Notes: generated from the letters alone by a model not told the origin. 64,000 bases of DNA from Streptomyces carminius (GCF_002794255.1 NZ_PGGW01000060.1:372001-436000), one strand, 5' to 3'. Positions 25,988 to 35,131 are shown, counted from the stretch's first letter. Made by a program: numbers and translations.

Positions 25988-27418
25988 CTACGGGAAGGGC
26001 CAGGCGTTGGGGCGGCAGGTCGCCCCGCCCGTCTTCAGGGTCTTCGTCTGCTGCATCATCACGGGCGCCCGGGCGCCGTCCCGGGGGCAGTCCACATGTC
26101 CCTTGCCCAGCCGGTGGCCCACCTCGTGGTTGATGAGCATCTCCCGGTACTCCCGGATCCGCTCCGGACCGAAGGTCTCCGCGCCGCGCGCCCACCGGTA
26201 GGCGTTGATCATGATGCGCTCGGTCGCGGCCGAGTCGCACGAGACGTTGTCGATTGTGGTGTCCAGGCCGGACTTCGCGCACCACACGCCCGTGGTGGCG
26301 GGGCTGGCCAGGGTGATCACGAAGTCGGGCGCGTCCCCGGCGTCCCCGGCACCCCCGGAGACCCGCTCGAAGGTGCGGACGTCGCCGTGGCTCCAGCTCC
26401 GCTCGTCGTTGAGGGTGCGGTGGACGGCCCGGGCGAACAGCTCGCCGTCGAGCGGCAGTCCGTCCTCGACGTCCACCCGGTAGCGGACGATCTCCCCGCG
26501 GTCCGGGGCCTTGTTCCGTCCGGCGACGGGGACGAGCCGGCCCGAGCCCTTCGCGTCCGGGGCGAGTTCGTAGAGCCGGGCCATCAGCCGGTCGTAGGAG
26601 GCGGCACCGGAGGCCGGGGAGCCCGAGGGCGCGGCCGGAGCGGCCGGCGGTGTCCGGGCGGGGGTGGGCCGGGCGTCGGAGCGGGGATCGGAGCGGGGAT
26701 CGGAGCGGGAGGTGTCGCGGGCGTTCACCCGCGCGCTCTCCCCGGTCACCCCGGTCGTGTCGCCGGCGCCGATCCCCAGATCGGTGACCTGCCCGGCCAC
26801 CACGACGGCGAGCACGGTGGTCACGGCCGCCGCCGCGGCCCCGGTGAAGGCCCGGCCCCGGCCGCCGCGCTCCCGGCGGCCGGGGCCGTCGGGGGGTGCG
26901 GCACCGCCGCGGTCCGTCCCGCCGGCGCCGGACCCGTCGGCCGGAGCCGGGCGGGCGGGCGCGGCGGGCGTCCCGCCACCGGGGGTGCCGAAGGTGCCGG
27001 GGACACCGGGAACGCCGGGGGCGCCGGAGACTCCGGGGGCGTCGAAGGCGTCGAGGTACTCCTGCCGCGGTATCCGCCCCGCCCCGTGCACGGCCCCCGG
27101 CGGCGGGGCACCGCCCGGGCGCCCGGCGACGGCGGCGGCCCGGGGCCCGGGCAGCCCCCAGGCGCCGCCCGGTTCGCGGTGCTCGGGGTGCCCGCCGCGC
27201 ACCCCCGCCGCGCCGTGCGCCGGGACGGACCGGTCGGCTGCGGAGGCGTACTCCGGCTCCGGGGGGCCGGGGCGCGGTGCCCGGTCCCGCCGGGCGTACG
27301 GCGGGGCCGGCGCCGGATGGGGCCGCGGGGCCTCCTCCCGGGCGCCGAGGTACCGCCCCGTCCCCGTGGTCGTCGGCTTGCCGGCGTCCGGCCCGCCCCG
27401 GCGGCTGTGGCGTCCCAC
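25988..27418 (-). CDS. DUF3152 membrane-anchored metalloprotease-like protein
   Basis: 476 residues. Order: long Pro/Gly/Ala-rich cytosolic N-terminus (1-200), single TM helix (AFTGAAAAAVTTVLAVVVAG), Ser/Asp/Pro/Arg repeat linker, then an extracellular DUF3152 domain with zinc-protease motif HEVGHRLGKGH and conserved cysteines (WCAK, VSCDS, DCPRD, ATCRP) likely in disulfides. HExxH-x5-H fits a metzincin-like zinc site. The mycobacterial relative is an uncharacterised protein near moeZ. It starts 6 nt after the hydrolase gene, so they form an operon. Confidence 0.82.
   Translation of the reverse strand: MGRHSRRGGPDAGKPTTTGTGRYLGAREEAPRPHPAPAPPYARRDRAPRPGPPEPEYASAADRSVPAHGAAGVRGGHPEHREPGGAWGLPGPRAAAVAGRPGGAPPPGAVHGAGRIPRQEYLDAFDAPGVSGAPGVPGVPGTFGTPGGGTPAAPARPAPADGSGAGGTDRGGAAPPDGPGRRERGGRGRAFTGAAAAAVTTVLAVVVAGQVTDLGIGAGDTTGVTGESARVNARDTSRSDPRSDPRSDARPTPARTPPAAPAAPSGSPASGAASYDRLMARLYELAPDAKGSGRLVPVAGRNKAPDRGEIVRYRVDVEDGLPLDGELFARAVHRTLNDERSWSHGDVRTFERVSGGAGDAGDAPDFVITLASPATTGVWCAKSGLDTTIDNVSCDSAATERIMINAYRWARGAETFGPERIREYREMLINHEVGHRLGKGHVDCPRDGARAPVMMQQTKTLKTGGATCRPNAWPFP
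26675..26710. repeat. 3 x 12-nt tandem repeat in the DUF3152 gene
   Basis: Three copies of [G/A]TCGGAGCGGG[G/A], encoding Arg-Ser-Asp-Pro repeats in the extracellular linker after the TM helix. Confidence 0.85.
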
Positions 27419-27424
27419 GGCTCG

Positions 27425-28396
27425 TCAACCCCTGCCCGTGTCGGTGGCTCCCAGCAGATCCCGGAAGGCGCCCGCCACCGCCGCCGGGTACTCCATCATC
27501 GCGACGTGTCCCGCGTCCGGCAGCGCCAGCAGCCGGGAGTCGCGGAAGGCCGCGCTCGCCCGGCGCGCCATGCGGAAGGCGATCAGTCGGTCCCGTCCAC
27601 CGTAGACCAGCAGCGTCGGGGCCAGCACCCGTTCCGCCTGACGCCACAGCCCGTGCTGGCCGCCGACGGTGTAGGCGTTCACCAGGCCGCGCGCCGACCG
27701 GGCGAACGCGTCCCAGAAGTACGGCAGCGCCAGCCGCCGTTCGTACTCGGCCACGGCCGCCTCGAACTCCTCCCGGGACACCGAGGCCGGATCGCCGTAG
27801 CACAGCGTCAGCACCTCGCGGGTGCGCCGCTCGGCGGTCCACTTCCTCGTCATCCGGCTGACGAGGGCCGCCCCTCCCGGCATCGCCAGCAGGGCGTTGG
27901 AGATCACGGAGCGCTGCGGGCGCAGTTCGGGCAGGGCGGGCGAGACGAGGGTGAGGGTGCGCACCAGGTCGGGCCGTACCGCCGCGACCCGGGTGGCGAC
28001 CGTGCCGCCCAGGGAGTTCCCGAAGAGGTGCACGGGTCCGCGGGCGGACGCGTCGAGGTGGCGGATGACGGCCCGCGCGTGCCCGGAGACCGAGTAGTCG
28101 CCGTCGTCCGGGGGCGGCGAGTGGCCGAAGCCCGGCAGGTCCACCGCCTCCCCGTCGACCGTGCCAGCCAGCTCCCGCATCAGCGCGGACCAGTTCTGCG
28201 AGGAACCGCCGAGCCCGTGGACGTACAGCGCCGGGGGCAGCCCCTCGCGCGCGGCCGGGCGGGTGCGCACCGCCAGCGTCAGACCGGGCAGCGACACGGA
28301 TCTCAGACGCTCCTCCGCAGCGGTCCGCGACCGGTCGGCGGGCGGCACCTCGAAGGGGACCGCCGTCCGCGGCCCCGGCTGCTCGGTCGACGACAT
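27425..28396 (-). CDS. Alpha/beta-hydrolase
   Basis: 323-residue serine hydrolase. Oxyanion motif HGLGGSSQNW, nucleophile elbow GNSLGG, catalytic Asp in YGGRDRLIAFR and His in DAGHVAMMEYP. The cap region and overall form resemble lipase/esterase or C-C bond hydrolase types; the substrate is not predictable. First gene of a pair with the DUF3152 protein. The ATG at 28396 has CCCC rather than a clear ribosome site upstream. Confidence 0.85.
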   Translation of the reverse strand: MSSTEQPGPRTAVPFEVPPADRSRTAAEERLRSVSLPGLTLAVRTRPAAREGLPPALYVHGLGGSSQNWSALMRELAGTVDGEAVDLPGFGHSPPPDDGDYSVSGHARAVIRHLDASARGPVHLFGNSLGGTVATRVAAVRPDLVRTLTLVSPALPELRPQRSVISNALLAMPGGAALVSRMTRKWTAERRTREVLTLCYGDPASVSREEFEAAVAEYERRLALPYFWDAFARSARGLVNAYTVGGQHGLWRQAERVLAPTLLVYGGRDRLIAFRMARRASAAFRDSRLLALPDAGHVAMMEYPAAVAGAFRDLLGATDTGRG

Positions 28397-28519
28397 GGGG
28401 GCAATGTTACGAGACGATCACTGCCGCTTTCACGTGTTCGGACTCACATCCGCCGCACGGCCGGAATTCTCCTCCCCTGGGCTCGTGTGGACCCCGCCCG
28501 CCGTGGAAAGAGGATGGTC

Positions 28520-28759
28520 ATGCCTGTTGACCCCACCGACCCGGACACCTTCGACACCTTCGACGAGGACGAGAACCGGACCACCGCGGCCGAGCGCTTC
28601 GGCGTCGAGGCACCGGAGGCCGACGCGGCCGAGCAGCGCGCGGAGGTGCTGCACCGCGGTGACGCACCGCTGACCGGACCCGAGTCACCGGAGGTCGATC
28701 CCGCGGACGCCGCCGAGCAGGCCCGCGTCGTCGAACTGGACGAGGACGATTACCGTTAA
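28520..28759 (+). CDS. Small acidic protein, unknown function
   Basis: 79 residues with about one third Asp/Glu and no hydrophobic core pattern, so probably disordered. ATG at 28520 with AAAGAGG 7 nt before it; a second ATG at 28514 overlaps that site. The sequence opens MPVDPTDPDTFDTFDEDE and ends VVELDEDDYR. Similar acidic proteins next to the TetR/DUF3107 pair are common in streptomycetes; no function is known to me. Confidence 0.7.
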   Translation: MPVDPTDPDTFDTFDEDENRTTAAERFGVEAPEADAAEQRAEVLHRGDAPLTGPESPEVDPADAAEQARVVELDEDDYR

Positions 28760-28933
28760 ACCGTCACATCGCGCGTCCGAAGAGCGGTTTTCCGTGCCCG
28801 CGCCGCGCGCGTACGGTTTACCCAAAAGTACGATGGCGGACGCAGCGCACATCGCGCACGGAACATCCCCTTCCCCAGGGCCCGGCCCCGGCCTCGTCCG
28901 GAAGGCGTTCCACGGAGATCCCAGGAGGCGAGC

Positions 28934-29560
28934 GTGACAGCCGTCGAGCAGACCGAGGCACGCCCGCGTGGCACACGCCTGCCGCGCCGGGCCCGACGCA
29001 ACCAGTTGCTCGGTGCGGCACAGGAGGTGTTCGTCGCCCAGGGCTACCACGCGGCGGCCATGGACGACATCGCCGAGCGGGCGGGGGTCAGCAAGCCGGT
29101 GCTGTACCAGCACTTCCCCGGCAAGCTCGACCTCTACCTCGCCCTGCTCGACCAGCACTGCGAGGCGCTGGTGGAGTCGGTGCGCGCGGCACTGGCCTCC
29201 ACCGTCGACAACAAGCAGCGGGTCGCGGCGACCATGGACGCGTACTTCCGGTACGTGGAGAACGAGGGCGGCGCCTTCCGGCTCGTCTTCGAGTCCGACC
29301 TGACGAACGAGCCCGCGGTGCGCGACCGCGTGGACAAGGTCAGCCTGGACTGCGCGCAGGCGGTCAGCGCGGTCATCTCCGAGGACACCGACCTGCCGGA
29401 GGACGAGGCGATGCTGCTCGCCGTGGGGTTGTGCGGCATGGCGCAGATCACCGCCCGGTACTGGCTCGGCGACGGGCAGCGGATCCCGCGCGACGCCGCG
29501 GCGAAGCTCATCTCCTCGCTGTCCTGGCGCGGCATCGCGGGCTTCCCCATGCACGGCTGA
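28934..29560 (+). CDS. TetR-family regulator (Rv3208-like)
   Basis: 208 residues from a GTG with AGGAGG 5 nt upstream. HTH at about 20-65 with RRNQLLGAAQEVFVAQGY and VSKPVLYQHFPGKLDLYL. The C-terminal domain is conserved (FRLVFESDLTNEPAVRDRVD). Gene order TetR-DUF3107-ferritin-like-rhlE matches the M. tuberculosis Rv3208-Rv3211 region, so it is probably the same orthologous regulator. Target and ligand are not evident from the sequence. Confidence 0.9.
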   Translation: MTAVEQTEARPRGTRLPRRARRNQLLGAAQEVFVAQGYHAAAMDDIAERAGVSKPVLYQHFPGKLDLYLALLDQHCEALVESVRAALASTVDNKQRVAATMDAYFRYVENEGGAFRLVFESDLTNEPAVRDRVDKVSLDCAQAVSAVISEDTDLPEDEAMLLAVGLCGMAQITARYWLGDGQRIPRDAAAKLISSLSWRGIAGFPMHG

Positions 29561-29740
29561 GCACTGCTGGAAACGGAGCGGCGGGCGGCGGGACGGAGCG
29601 CAGCGGCGGGACCGGAAGCACCCGGGCGTCGGTGCGGGGCGACCGCGCCCCCCGGCGCCCTCCCGCGCCCCGGCCCGGCGTGTCCCCGGATGTTCGCTGT
29701 CGGCGTGCGGTCCTGAGCGGCCCGGCACCCCGCCGCGGGC

Positions 29741-29746
29741 TAATGT
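29741..29746 (+). promoter_or_regulatory. Probable -10 box for the DUF3107 gene
   Basis: TAATGT in the otherwise gene-free 266-nt gap, about 80 nt before the DUF3107 start. No clear -35 box is seen. Confidence 0.35.
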
Positions 29747-29826
29747 GGCTGAGTACGGCGCGGCTGGCCGCGTCTCCGCCCCGGCTCCGCCAGGGGGAAG
29801 CACACACCGTTCGGAGGGACATAGCC

Positions 29827-30054
29827 GTGGAGGTCAAGATCGGCGTGCAGCACGCGCCCCGCGAGATCGTTCTGGAGAGCGGGCAGACGGCCGACGAGAT
29901 CGAGCGCAGCGTGGCCGAGGCGCTGACCGGCAAGTCGCAGCTGCTCAGCCTGGTGGACGAGAACGGCCGCCGGGTGGTCGTCCCGGCCGACCGGCTGGCC
30001 TATGTCGACATCGGCGAGCCGAGCACCCGCAAGGTGGGCTTCGGAGCCCTCTGA
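29827..30054 (+). CDS. DUF3107 protein (TB9.4-like)
   Basis: 75 residues from a GTG at 29827 with GGAGG at 29813-29817. The whole protein is one small domain: MEVKIGVQHAPREIVLESGQ at the start and DRLAYVDIGEPSTRKVGFG near the end. It is ATP-binding-annotated in some databases, but I see no P-loop. Conserved next to a TetR gene in actinobacteria. Function unknown. Confidence 0.9.
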   Translation: MEVKIGVQHAPREIVLESGQTADEIERSVAEALTGKSQLLSLVDENGRRVVVPADRLAYVDIGEPSTRKVGFGAL

Positions 30055-30191
30055 GGACACCCGGGCACCCCGGGAGAGCACACGGCGGCGGCCGGGCGGG
30101 ATTCCCGCCCGGCCGCCGTTTGGCGCTCCGTGTACGCGGGGTAGGACCGAGTAGCCCGATGTGCACGCCCCACCCGCCCGCGGGAGGACCC

Positions 30192-30482
30192 ATGCTCTGG
30201 TTCTGGGAGGTGCTCGGCTCCGCGTTCCTCGGCCTCGCCGTCGCCCTCGTCGCCACCCACCGCTTCGCGGACCGCTTCCGCGACCGCTCCCTGGTGCTCG
30301 TCACCGGGCCGGCCGCCGCCTTCGGCGGTGGTGTGATCGCCCGGGCCGTCCTGGGACCGGGCCACCTCCTCCCCACCCTGGCGGTCGCCGTCCTGGTGTC
30401 GGCGGCCCTGCTCTCCCTGCTGGTCCGCCCCCGCCGCGGCGCCCCGGCCTCCGGCCGCCGCCCGAGCGTGGGCGCGGCCTGA
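30192..30482 (+). CDS. Small membrane protein, two to three TM helices
   Basis: 96 residues from ATG 30192 with GGGAGGA ribosome site. Hydrophobic helices at about 4-22 (FWEVLGSAFLGLAVALVA), 36-55 and 61-80, then a basic tail. Unknown function. It lies between the DUF3107 gene and the convergent ferritin-fold gene. Confidence 0.65.
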   Translation: MLWFWEVLGSAFLGLAVALVATHRFADRFRDRSLVLVTGPAAAFGGGVIARAVLGPGHLLPTLAVAVLVSAALLSLLVRPRRGAPASGRRPSVGAA

Positions 30483-30577
30483 GCCCCGCGCCCGCCGCGT
30501 GCCGCCTCCCGGACGTGCGCCCCGCGGGCACGCCTCCGCCGGGCGCGGCTCCCGGCGGACGTGACCGTGTCAGGAGG

Positions 30578-31372
30578 TCAGGCCGCCATTCCCAGCGCGG
30601 CCATGCGCTTGGTGTGGGCCTCGGTGATCCGGGAGAACATCCGGCCCACCTCGGCCAGGTCGAAGCCCGCCGCGACCCCGCCGACCAGCATGGTGGACAG
30701 CGCGTCGCGCTCCGCCACCACGCGCTGGGCCTGCGACAGCGCCTCACCCATCAGCCTGCGGGCCCACAGCGCGAGCCGGCCGCCGACCCGGGGGTCGGCC
30801 TCGATGGCCGCGCGCACCTTCTCCACCGCGAAGCCGGAGTGCCCCGTGTCGTCCAGCACCGCCAGCACCAGGGCACGGGTGTCGGAGTCCAGGCGGGCGG
30901 CGACCTCGCGGTAGAAGTCCGAGGCGATCGAGTCGCCGACGTACGCCTTGATCAGGCCCTCCAGCCAGTCCGACGGCGCGGTCAGCCGGTGGAACTCGTC
31001 CAGCGGGGCGGCGAACGGCTCCATCGCCGCCGTCGGGTCCTCGCCGATCTCCGCCAGCCGGTTCCGCAGCCGCTCGAAGTGCTGGAACTCCGCCGAGGCC
31101 ATCGAGGCCAGCTCGGCCTTGTCCGCGAGGGTGGGCGCCAGCTTGGCGTCCTCCGCGAGCCGCTCGAAGGCGGCCAGTTCGCCGTAGGCGAGCACGCCCA
31201 GCAGGTCCACGACGGCCGCCCGGTACTGCGGATCGGCGCAGGCGCCGGCCCAGTCCAGGGCGACGACGCCCCCGGGGTCCGCGGTGCCCGCGGTGCCCGC
31301 GGAGGATCCGGCGGAGGACTCGGCGGGGGTTTCGGCGGAGGGCTCGGCAGGGGATGTGTCAGACGTCTCCAT
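30578..31372 (-). CDS. Ferritin-fold protein (Rv3210c-like)
   Basis: 264 residues; ATG at 31372 chosen over an in-frame GTG 9 nt upstream. After a Thr/Ser/Ala-rich N-terminus, four helices carry carboxylate/His pairs typical of a di-iron ferritin-like fold: ELAAFERL, EFQHFERL, GDSIASDFYREVA and DDTGHSGFAVEKV. Relatives are annotated as MiaE-like hydroxylase or ferritin-like. It may bind iron or be an oxygenase; the substrate is unknown. Divergent from the DEAD-box helicase gene, 468 nt apart. Confidence 0.8.
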   Translation of the reverse strand: METSDTSPAEPSAETPAESSAGSSAGTAGTADPGGVVALDWAGACADPQYRAAVVDLLGVLAYGELAAFERLAEDAKLAPTLADKAELASMASAEFQHFERLRNRLAEIGEDPTAAMEPFAAPLDEFHRLTAPSDWLEGLIKAYVGDSIASDFYREVAARLDSDTRALVLAVLDDTGHSGFAVEKVRAAIEADPRVGGRLALWARRLMGEALSQAQRVVAERDALSTMLVGGVAAGFDLAEVGRMFSRITEAHTKRMAALGMAA

Positions 31373-31475
31373 GTCGCGCACAATAGCCCGCCCGACCTGC
31401 CCGGCAGCCCTCCGCGGCGGACCGCGGCGACAGGTCGTCCGGTATTCGCCCCGGTGCACATGCGCGGTTTGGAGG

Positions 31476-31840
31476 TACAGTGATATTGGGCCCGCTTCCT
31501 GACAGCGGGTTCGACGCATAGTGTGTTACCTGGGTCTTCGGGGACGTTCCCCGGACCCGCAGCGGATGCCCGGTCGGTGGCCCGATCGGCTCCGACACGA
31601 CCGCCCTCCGCGCGGTCCGTACGCGAAAGGCACGGCTCTGCAGGCCGTGCGCTCCGCCCGGACCGAGCTTGGGAGGGACCCGCTCGCGCGGTACGAGCGC
31701 TTGAGCGAGAGCCCGTGGTCCCGCGCCACAAGGCCGCCGCAGGAAGGCTGCCGACGCCCGGCGCGGTACGACCCGCCCCGGCTCCGCCGGGTGTGCGCCC
31801 TCGCTCCCCCGTCCCGCGTCTCACGGAAGAGGCAAGCATC
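31476..31840 (+). promoter_or_regulatory. Promoter and long structured leader of the DEAD-box helicase
   Basis: This gene-free stretch holds a TACAGT box (31476-31481) and, downstream, three hairpins: CCCGCT/AGCGGG (31491-31510), GGGTC-tt-CGGGGA/TCCCCG-GACCC (31533-31559) and GCACGGC/GCCGTGC (31630-31650). The leader would be about 350 nt. Long structured leaders are typical of autoregulated RNA helicase and cold-shock genes. No known riboswitch class recognised. Confidence 0.5.
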
Positions 31841-33586
31841 CTGACCACCACATTCCGAGAGCTCGGGATTCTTCCCGAGACGGCCGAGGCACTGGAAGCC
31901 GTCGGCATCACGTCCCCGTTCCCCATCCAGGAGATGACCCTCCCGGTCGCCCTGGCCGGCGCCGACGTCATCGGCCAGGCCAAGACCGGCACCGGCAAGA
32001 CCCTCGGCTTCGGTCTGCCGCTCCTGGAGTCCGTCGCCGTCCCCGCGGACGTGGAGGCCGGCCGGGCCACACCCGAGCAGCTCACCGAGGCCCCGCAGGC
32101 ACTCGTGGTCGTCCCCACCCGCGAGCTGTGCCAGCAGGTCACCAACGATCTCCTCACCGCGGGCAAGGTCCGCAACGTCCGGGTGCTGGCCATCTACGGC
32201 GGCCGCGCCTACGAGCCGCAGGTCGAGGCCCTGAAGAAGGGCGTCGACGTGGTCGTCGGCACCCCGGGGCGGCTGCTGGACCTGGCGGGCCAGCGCAAGC
32301 TCAGCCTGGCGCACATCCGCACCCTGGTGCTCGACGAGGCCGACGAGATGCTCGACCTGGGCTTCCTGCCGGACGTCGAGAAGATCATCCAGCAGCTGCC
32401 CGCCAAGCGGCAGACGATGCTGTTCTCGGCGACCATGCCGGGCCAGGTCATCGCGCTGGCCCGGCGCTACATGTCGCAGCCCACGCACATCAGCGCCACC
32501 GCGCCGGACGACGCGGGCGCCACGGTCGCCAACACCGCGCAGCACGTCTTCCGGGCGCACTCCCTGGACAAGGTGGAGATGGTCTCCCGGATCCTGCAGG
32601 CCGAGGGCCGCGGACTGGCGATGATCTTCTGCCGCACCAAGCGGACCGCCGCGGATGTCGCCGAGCAGCTCGGCCGCCGCGGCTTCGCCTCCGGAGCGGT
32701 CCACGGCGACCTCGGCCAGGGAGCGCGCGAGCAGGCGCTGCGCGCCTTCCGTAACGGCAAGATCGACGTGCTCGTCTGCACCGACGTCGCCGCCCGCGGC
32801 ATCGACGTCGAGGGCGTCACGCACGTGATCAACTACCAGACGCCGGAGGACGAGAAGACCTATCTGCACCGCATCGGCCGCACCGGCCGGGCGGGCAACA
32901 CGGGCATCGCCGTCACCCTGGTCGACTGGGACGACATCCCGCGCTGGCAGCTGATCAACAAGGCGCTGGAACTGGCCTTCAACGACCCGCCGGAGACGTA
33001 CTCCACCTCCCCGCACCTGTACGAGGCGCTGGGCATCCCCGAGGGGACCAGGGGAGTGCTGCCGCGTGCGGAGCGCACCCGTGCCGGACTCGGCGCCGAG
33101 GAGGTCGAGGACCTGGGCGAGACCGGTGGCCGCGGCCGGGGCCGCGGTCAGGGCCAGGCCCAGGGTCGCGACCGCGACCACGACCGGGGCCGGGACGCCG
33201 ACGGGGAGCAGGCGCCGCGCGCCCGCACCCCGCGCAGCCGCCGACGCACCCGAGGTGGCGCGCCCGTGGACGGCGCCGACAGCGCCGTCGGCACCACCGC
33301 CACGAGCGCGGAGCAGTCGCGGGGCGGCGCTCCGGAGGCCGGCGGACAGCCCACCGGCGAGGCCCGCAGGCCGCGCCGACGGCGCCGCACCCACGGCGGC
33401 GCGGCCGCTGTCACGGCGGACCACGCCGGTTCCGCACCCGCACCCGCTGCCGCTGTCGCGCAGCAGGGCGGCGGCGGTCCGGAGGCCGTCGGCGGACAGC
33501 CCACCGGCGAGGCCCGCAGGCCGCGCCGACGGCGCCGTACCCGCGGCGGTGCCGCGGGAGCAGGGGAGTCCGCCCAGGGGAGCTGA
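31841..33586 (+). CDS. DEAD-box ATP-dependent RNA helicase (RhlE-like)
   Basis: 581 residues from a likely CTG at 31841, 8 nt after GGAAGAGG; no ATG lies nearby, and a GTG at 31793 is the alternative. RecA-like core has the Q motif FPIQEMTLP, AKTGTGKT, PTRELC, GTPGRLLDLA, DEAD (VLDEADEML), SAT, and HRIGRTGRAG. A C-terminal tail of about 160 residues is Arg/Gly/Ala-rich with duplicated GQPTGEARRPRRRRRT blocks, likely for RNA binding. It unwinds RNA duplexes in ribosome assembly or mRNA decay. A terminator hairpin follows. Confidence 0.92.
   Translation: MTTTFRELGILPETAEALEAVGITSPFPIQEMTLPVALAGADVIGQAKTGTGKTLGFGLPLLESVAVPADVEAGRATPEQLTEAPQALVVVPTRELCQQVTNDLLTAGKVRNVRVLAIYGGRAYEPQVEALKKGVDVVVGTPGRLLDLAGQRKLSLAHIRTLVLDEADEMLDLGFLPDVEKIIQQLPAKRQTMLFSATMPGQVIALARRYMSQPTHISATAPDDAGATVANTAQHVFRAHSLDKVEMVSRILQAEGRGLAMIFCRTKRTAADVAEQLGRRGFASGAVHGDLGQGAREQALRAFRNGKIDVLVCTDVAARGIDVEGVTHVINYQTPEDEKTYLHRIGRTGRAGNTGIAVTLVDWDDIPRWQLINKALELAFNDPPETYSTSPHLYEALGIPEGTRGVLPRAERTRAGLGAEEVEDLGETGGRGRGRGQGQAQGRDRDHDRGRDADGEQAPRARTPRSRRRTRGGAPVDGADSAVGTTATSAEQSRGGAPEAGGQPTGEARRPRRRRRTHGGAAAVTADHAGSAPAPAAAVAQQGGGGPEAVGGQPTGEARRPRRRRRTRGGAAGAGESAQGS
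33341..33537. repeat. 47-nt exact direct repeat in the helicase tail
   Basis: Bases 33341-33387 and 33491-33537 are identical and encode the repeated GQPTGEARRPRRRR block. A third degenerate RSRRRTRGGA block precedes them. An in-frame duplication is the simplest explanation. Confidence 0.9.
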
Positions 33587-33597
33587 CGGCACCACGG

Positions 33598-33621
33598 GGC
33601 CGCCGCTCCCGGGCGGCGGCC
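33598..33621 (+). terminator. Terminator after DEAD-box helicase
   Basis: 9-bp perfect arms GGCCGCCGC / GCGGCGGCC, loop TCCCGG, 12 nt after the stop codon. Confidence 0.75.
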
Positions 33622-34009
33622 ACCGGGCCGGGAGCCGGGCGGAGCACCCGCCCGTCCCTTCCGGCAGGGCCCGTCCGCCGCGGCACGGTGCCGGACCGCC
33701 GGGTCTCCCGACCGCTCCGCCACCGGCTTCCGCCGGGGAGACGGCCCTGCCCGGAACCGGCCGGCCACCCCGACGCGCAATCCTCCGCCCACGGGCGGAG
33801 CCGCTACCGCCACGAAGCACCGGAAGCGGCCGGCGCCCCTGCGAACCGTGTCCCCGGACGTCCCCGGACAGCCGCCCCGTGCCGCACCGGGCCCGCAGGC
33901 GGACACCGAGTGCCCCCGGCACAGGCCCGCGGGGAAACCGGTCCGGGCCGGACAGCGGCACGGCGGAGACCCCACCGGAGGCGGCGGGAACCCGTCCCGG
34001 CCGAACAAC
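33622..34009. other. Gene-free spacer (388 nt)
   Basis: Between the helicase terminator and the hydrolase promoter I see no supported gene. Open frames here run into or lie opposite the neighbouring genes and are compositionally GC-rich noise without ribosome sites. Confidence 0.6.
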
Positions 34010-34015
34010 TACCCT
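34010..34015 (+). promoter_or_regulatory. -10 box TACCCT, leaderless hydrolase gene
   Basis: TACCCT ends 6 nt before the ATG at 34022, with no Shine-Dalgarno. This spacing implies transcription begins at or next to the start codon. Confidence 0.5.
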
Positions 34016-34021
34016 CGCCGC

Positions 34022-34912
34022 ATGAGCAAGCCGCCGACCCTCACCCTGCCCCCCGGTGCGCGGGCGTACCGGCTGACGACCGCGCGCGGGGAGTTCGCCG
34101 TGCACGACGCGGGCGAGCCGCGTGCCGGGACCGCCCTCCTGCTGCCGGGGTTCACCGGCAGCAAGGAGGACTTCATCGCCCTGCTCGCCCCGCTGGCGCG
34201 GCAGGGTTTCCGGGTGGTGGCCGTGGACGGCCGCGGGCAGTACGAGACCGGCGGGCCCCGCGACGAGGCCGCCTACGCCCAGGACGAACTGGCCCTGGAC
34301 GTGCTGGCCCAGGCCGAGGCGCTGACCGGGGCACCGGCCGGGACCTCCGCGTCCGGCGGGCGCGTCCATCTGCTGGGGCACTCCATGGGCGGGCTGGTCG
34401 CCCGTGCCGCCGTGCTGCGCGACGCCGCGCCCTTCGCCTCCCTGACGCTCATGAGCTCCGGCCCGGCCGCCATCTGTGCCGGGCAGCAGGCCCGCACCAG
34501 GATGCTGATCGAGGCCCTGGGGGTGCTGGACCTGGCGGCGGTCTGGCAGGCGATGCGCGATCTGGACCCGCCGGAGGCAGCCGACGCGGCCACCCCGCCC
34601 GACGTGGCCGGCTTCCTGCGCCGCCGCTGGCTGGCGAACGTGCCCGAGCAGCTGGTCGCCACCGGCCGCCGGCTGCTGGCCGAGCCGGACCGGGTCGGCG
34701 AACTCGCGGCCGTCCCCGTCCCCAAGCACGTGCTGTCCGGCGAGGTGGACTACGCCTGGCCGGTGCCGCTGATGGACGACATGGCGCGGCGGCTGGGTGC
34801 CCGGCGCACGGTGATCGAGGGCGCCGAGCACTCACCCGGCGCCGAGCGGCCCGGGCCGACGGCCGAGGCGCTGGCGGCCTTCTGGCACGACTGCGCCGCC
34901 GGACGGCCCTGA
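34022..34912 (+). CDS. Alpha/beta-hydrolase
   Basis: 296 residues. Oxyanion segment LLPGFTGSKEDF, nucleophile LLGHSMGGLV, Asp in VLSGEVDYAWPVP region and terminal catalytic His in VIEGAEHSPGAERP. Resembles hydrolases of the monoacylglycerol lipase or haloperoxidase type; the substrate is unclear. It is unrelated in sequence to the hydrolase at 27425. Leaderless start. Confidence 0.85.
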   Translation: MSKPPTLTLPPGARAYRLTTARGEFAVHDAGEPRAGTALLLPGFTGSKEDFIALLAPLARQGFRVVAVDGRGQYETGGPRDEAAYAQDELALDVLAQAEALTGAPAGTSASGGRVHLLGHSMGGLVARAAVLRDAAPFASLTLMSSGPAAICAGQQARTRMLIEALGVLDLAAVWQAMRDLDPPEAADAATPPDVAGFLRRRWLANVPEQLVATGRRLLAEPDRVGELAAVPVPKHVLSGEVDYAWPVPLMDDMARRLGARRTVIEGAEHSPGAERPGPTAEALAAFWHDCAAGRP

Positions 34913-35131
34913 CGGTGGTGGTACTCGAGACGGCCGCCGCCACGACGGACCGGGCCGGTGAGCGGGTGCGCCGCCGCCGTGCCGCACCCCGCCCTGACGG
35001 TGCCTCACTTCCCCTGCGTGTACTCGCGGAAGCAGGCGGACCGGTCCCCTCCGTGAACGAACCGCGGACAGGTTATCCCCTCGTCGAGGAGTGACGCGGA
35101 GGATGTCCCCGCCCCGCCGCGACAGGTTGCC

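Noticed and set aside
31491..31525. tRNA T-arm-like GGGTTCGA segment
   Set aside because: No cloverleaf arms or acceptor stem can be formed around it.
33622..34009. Extra coding region before the hydrolase (ATG at 33848)
   Set aside because: The N-terminal extension is Pro/Gly/Arg-rich without hydrolase homology; the leaderless ATG at 34022 fits better.
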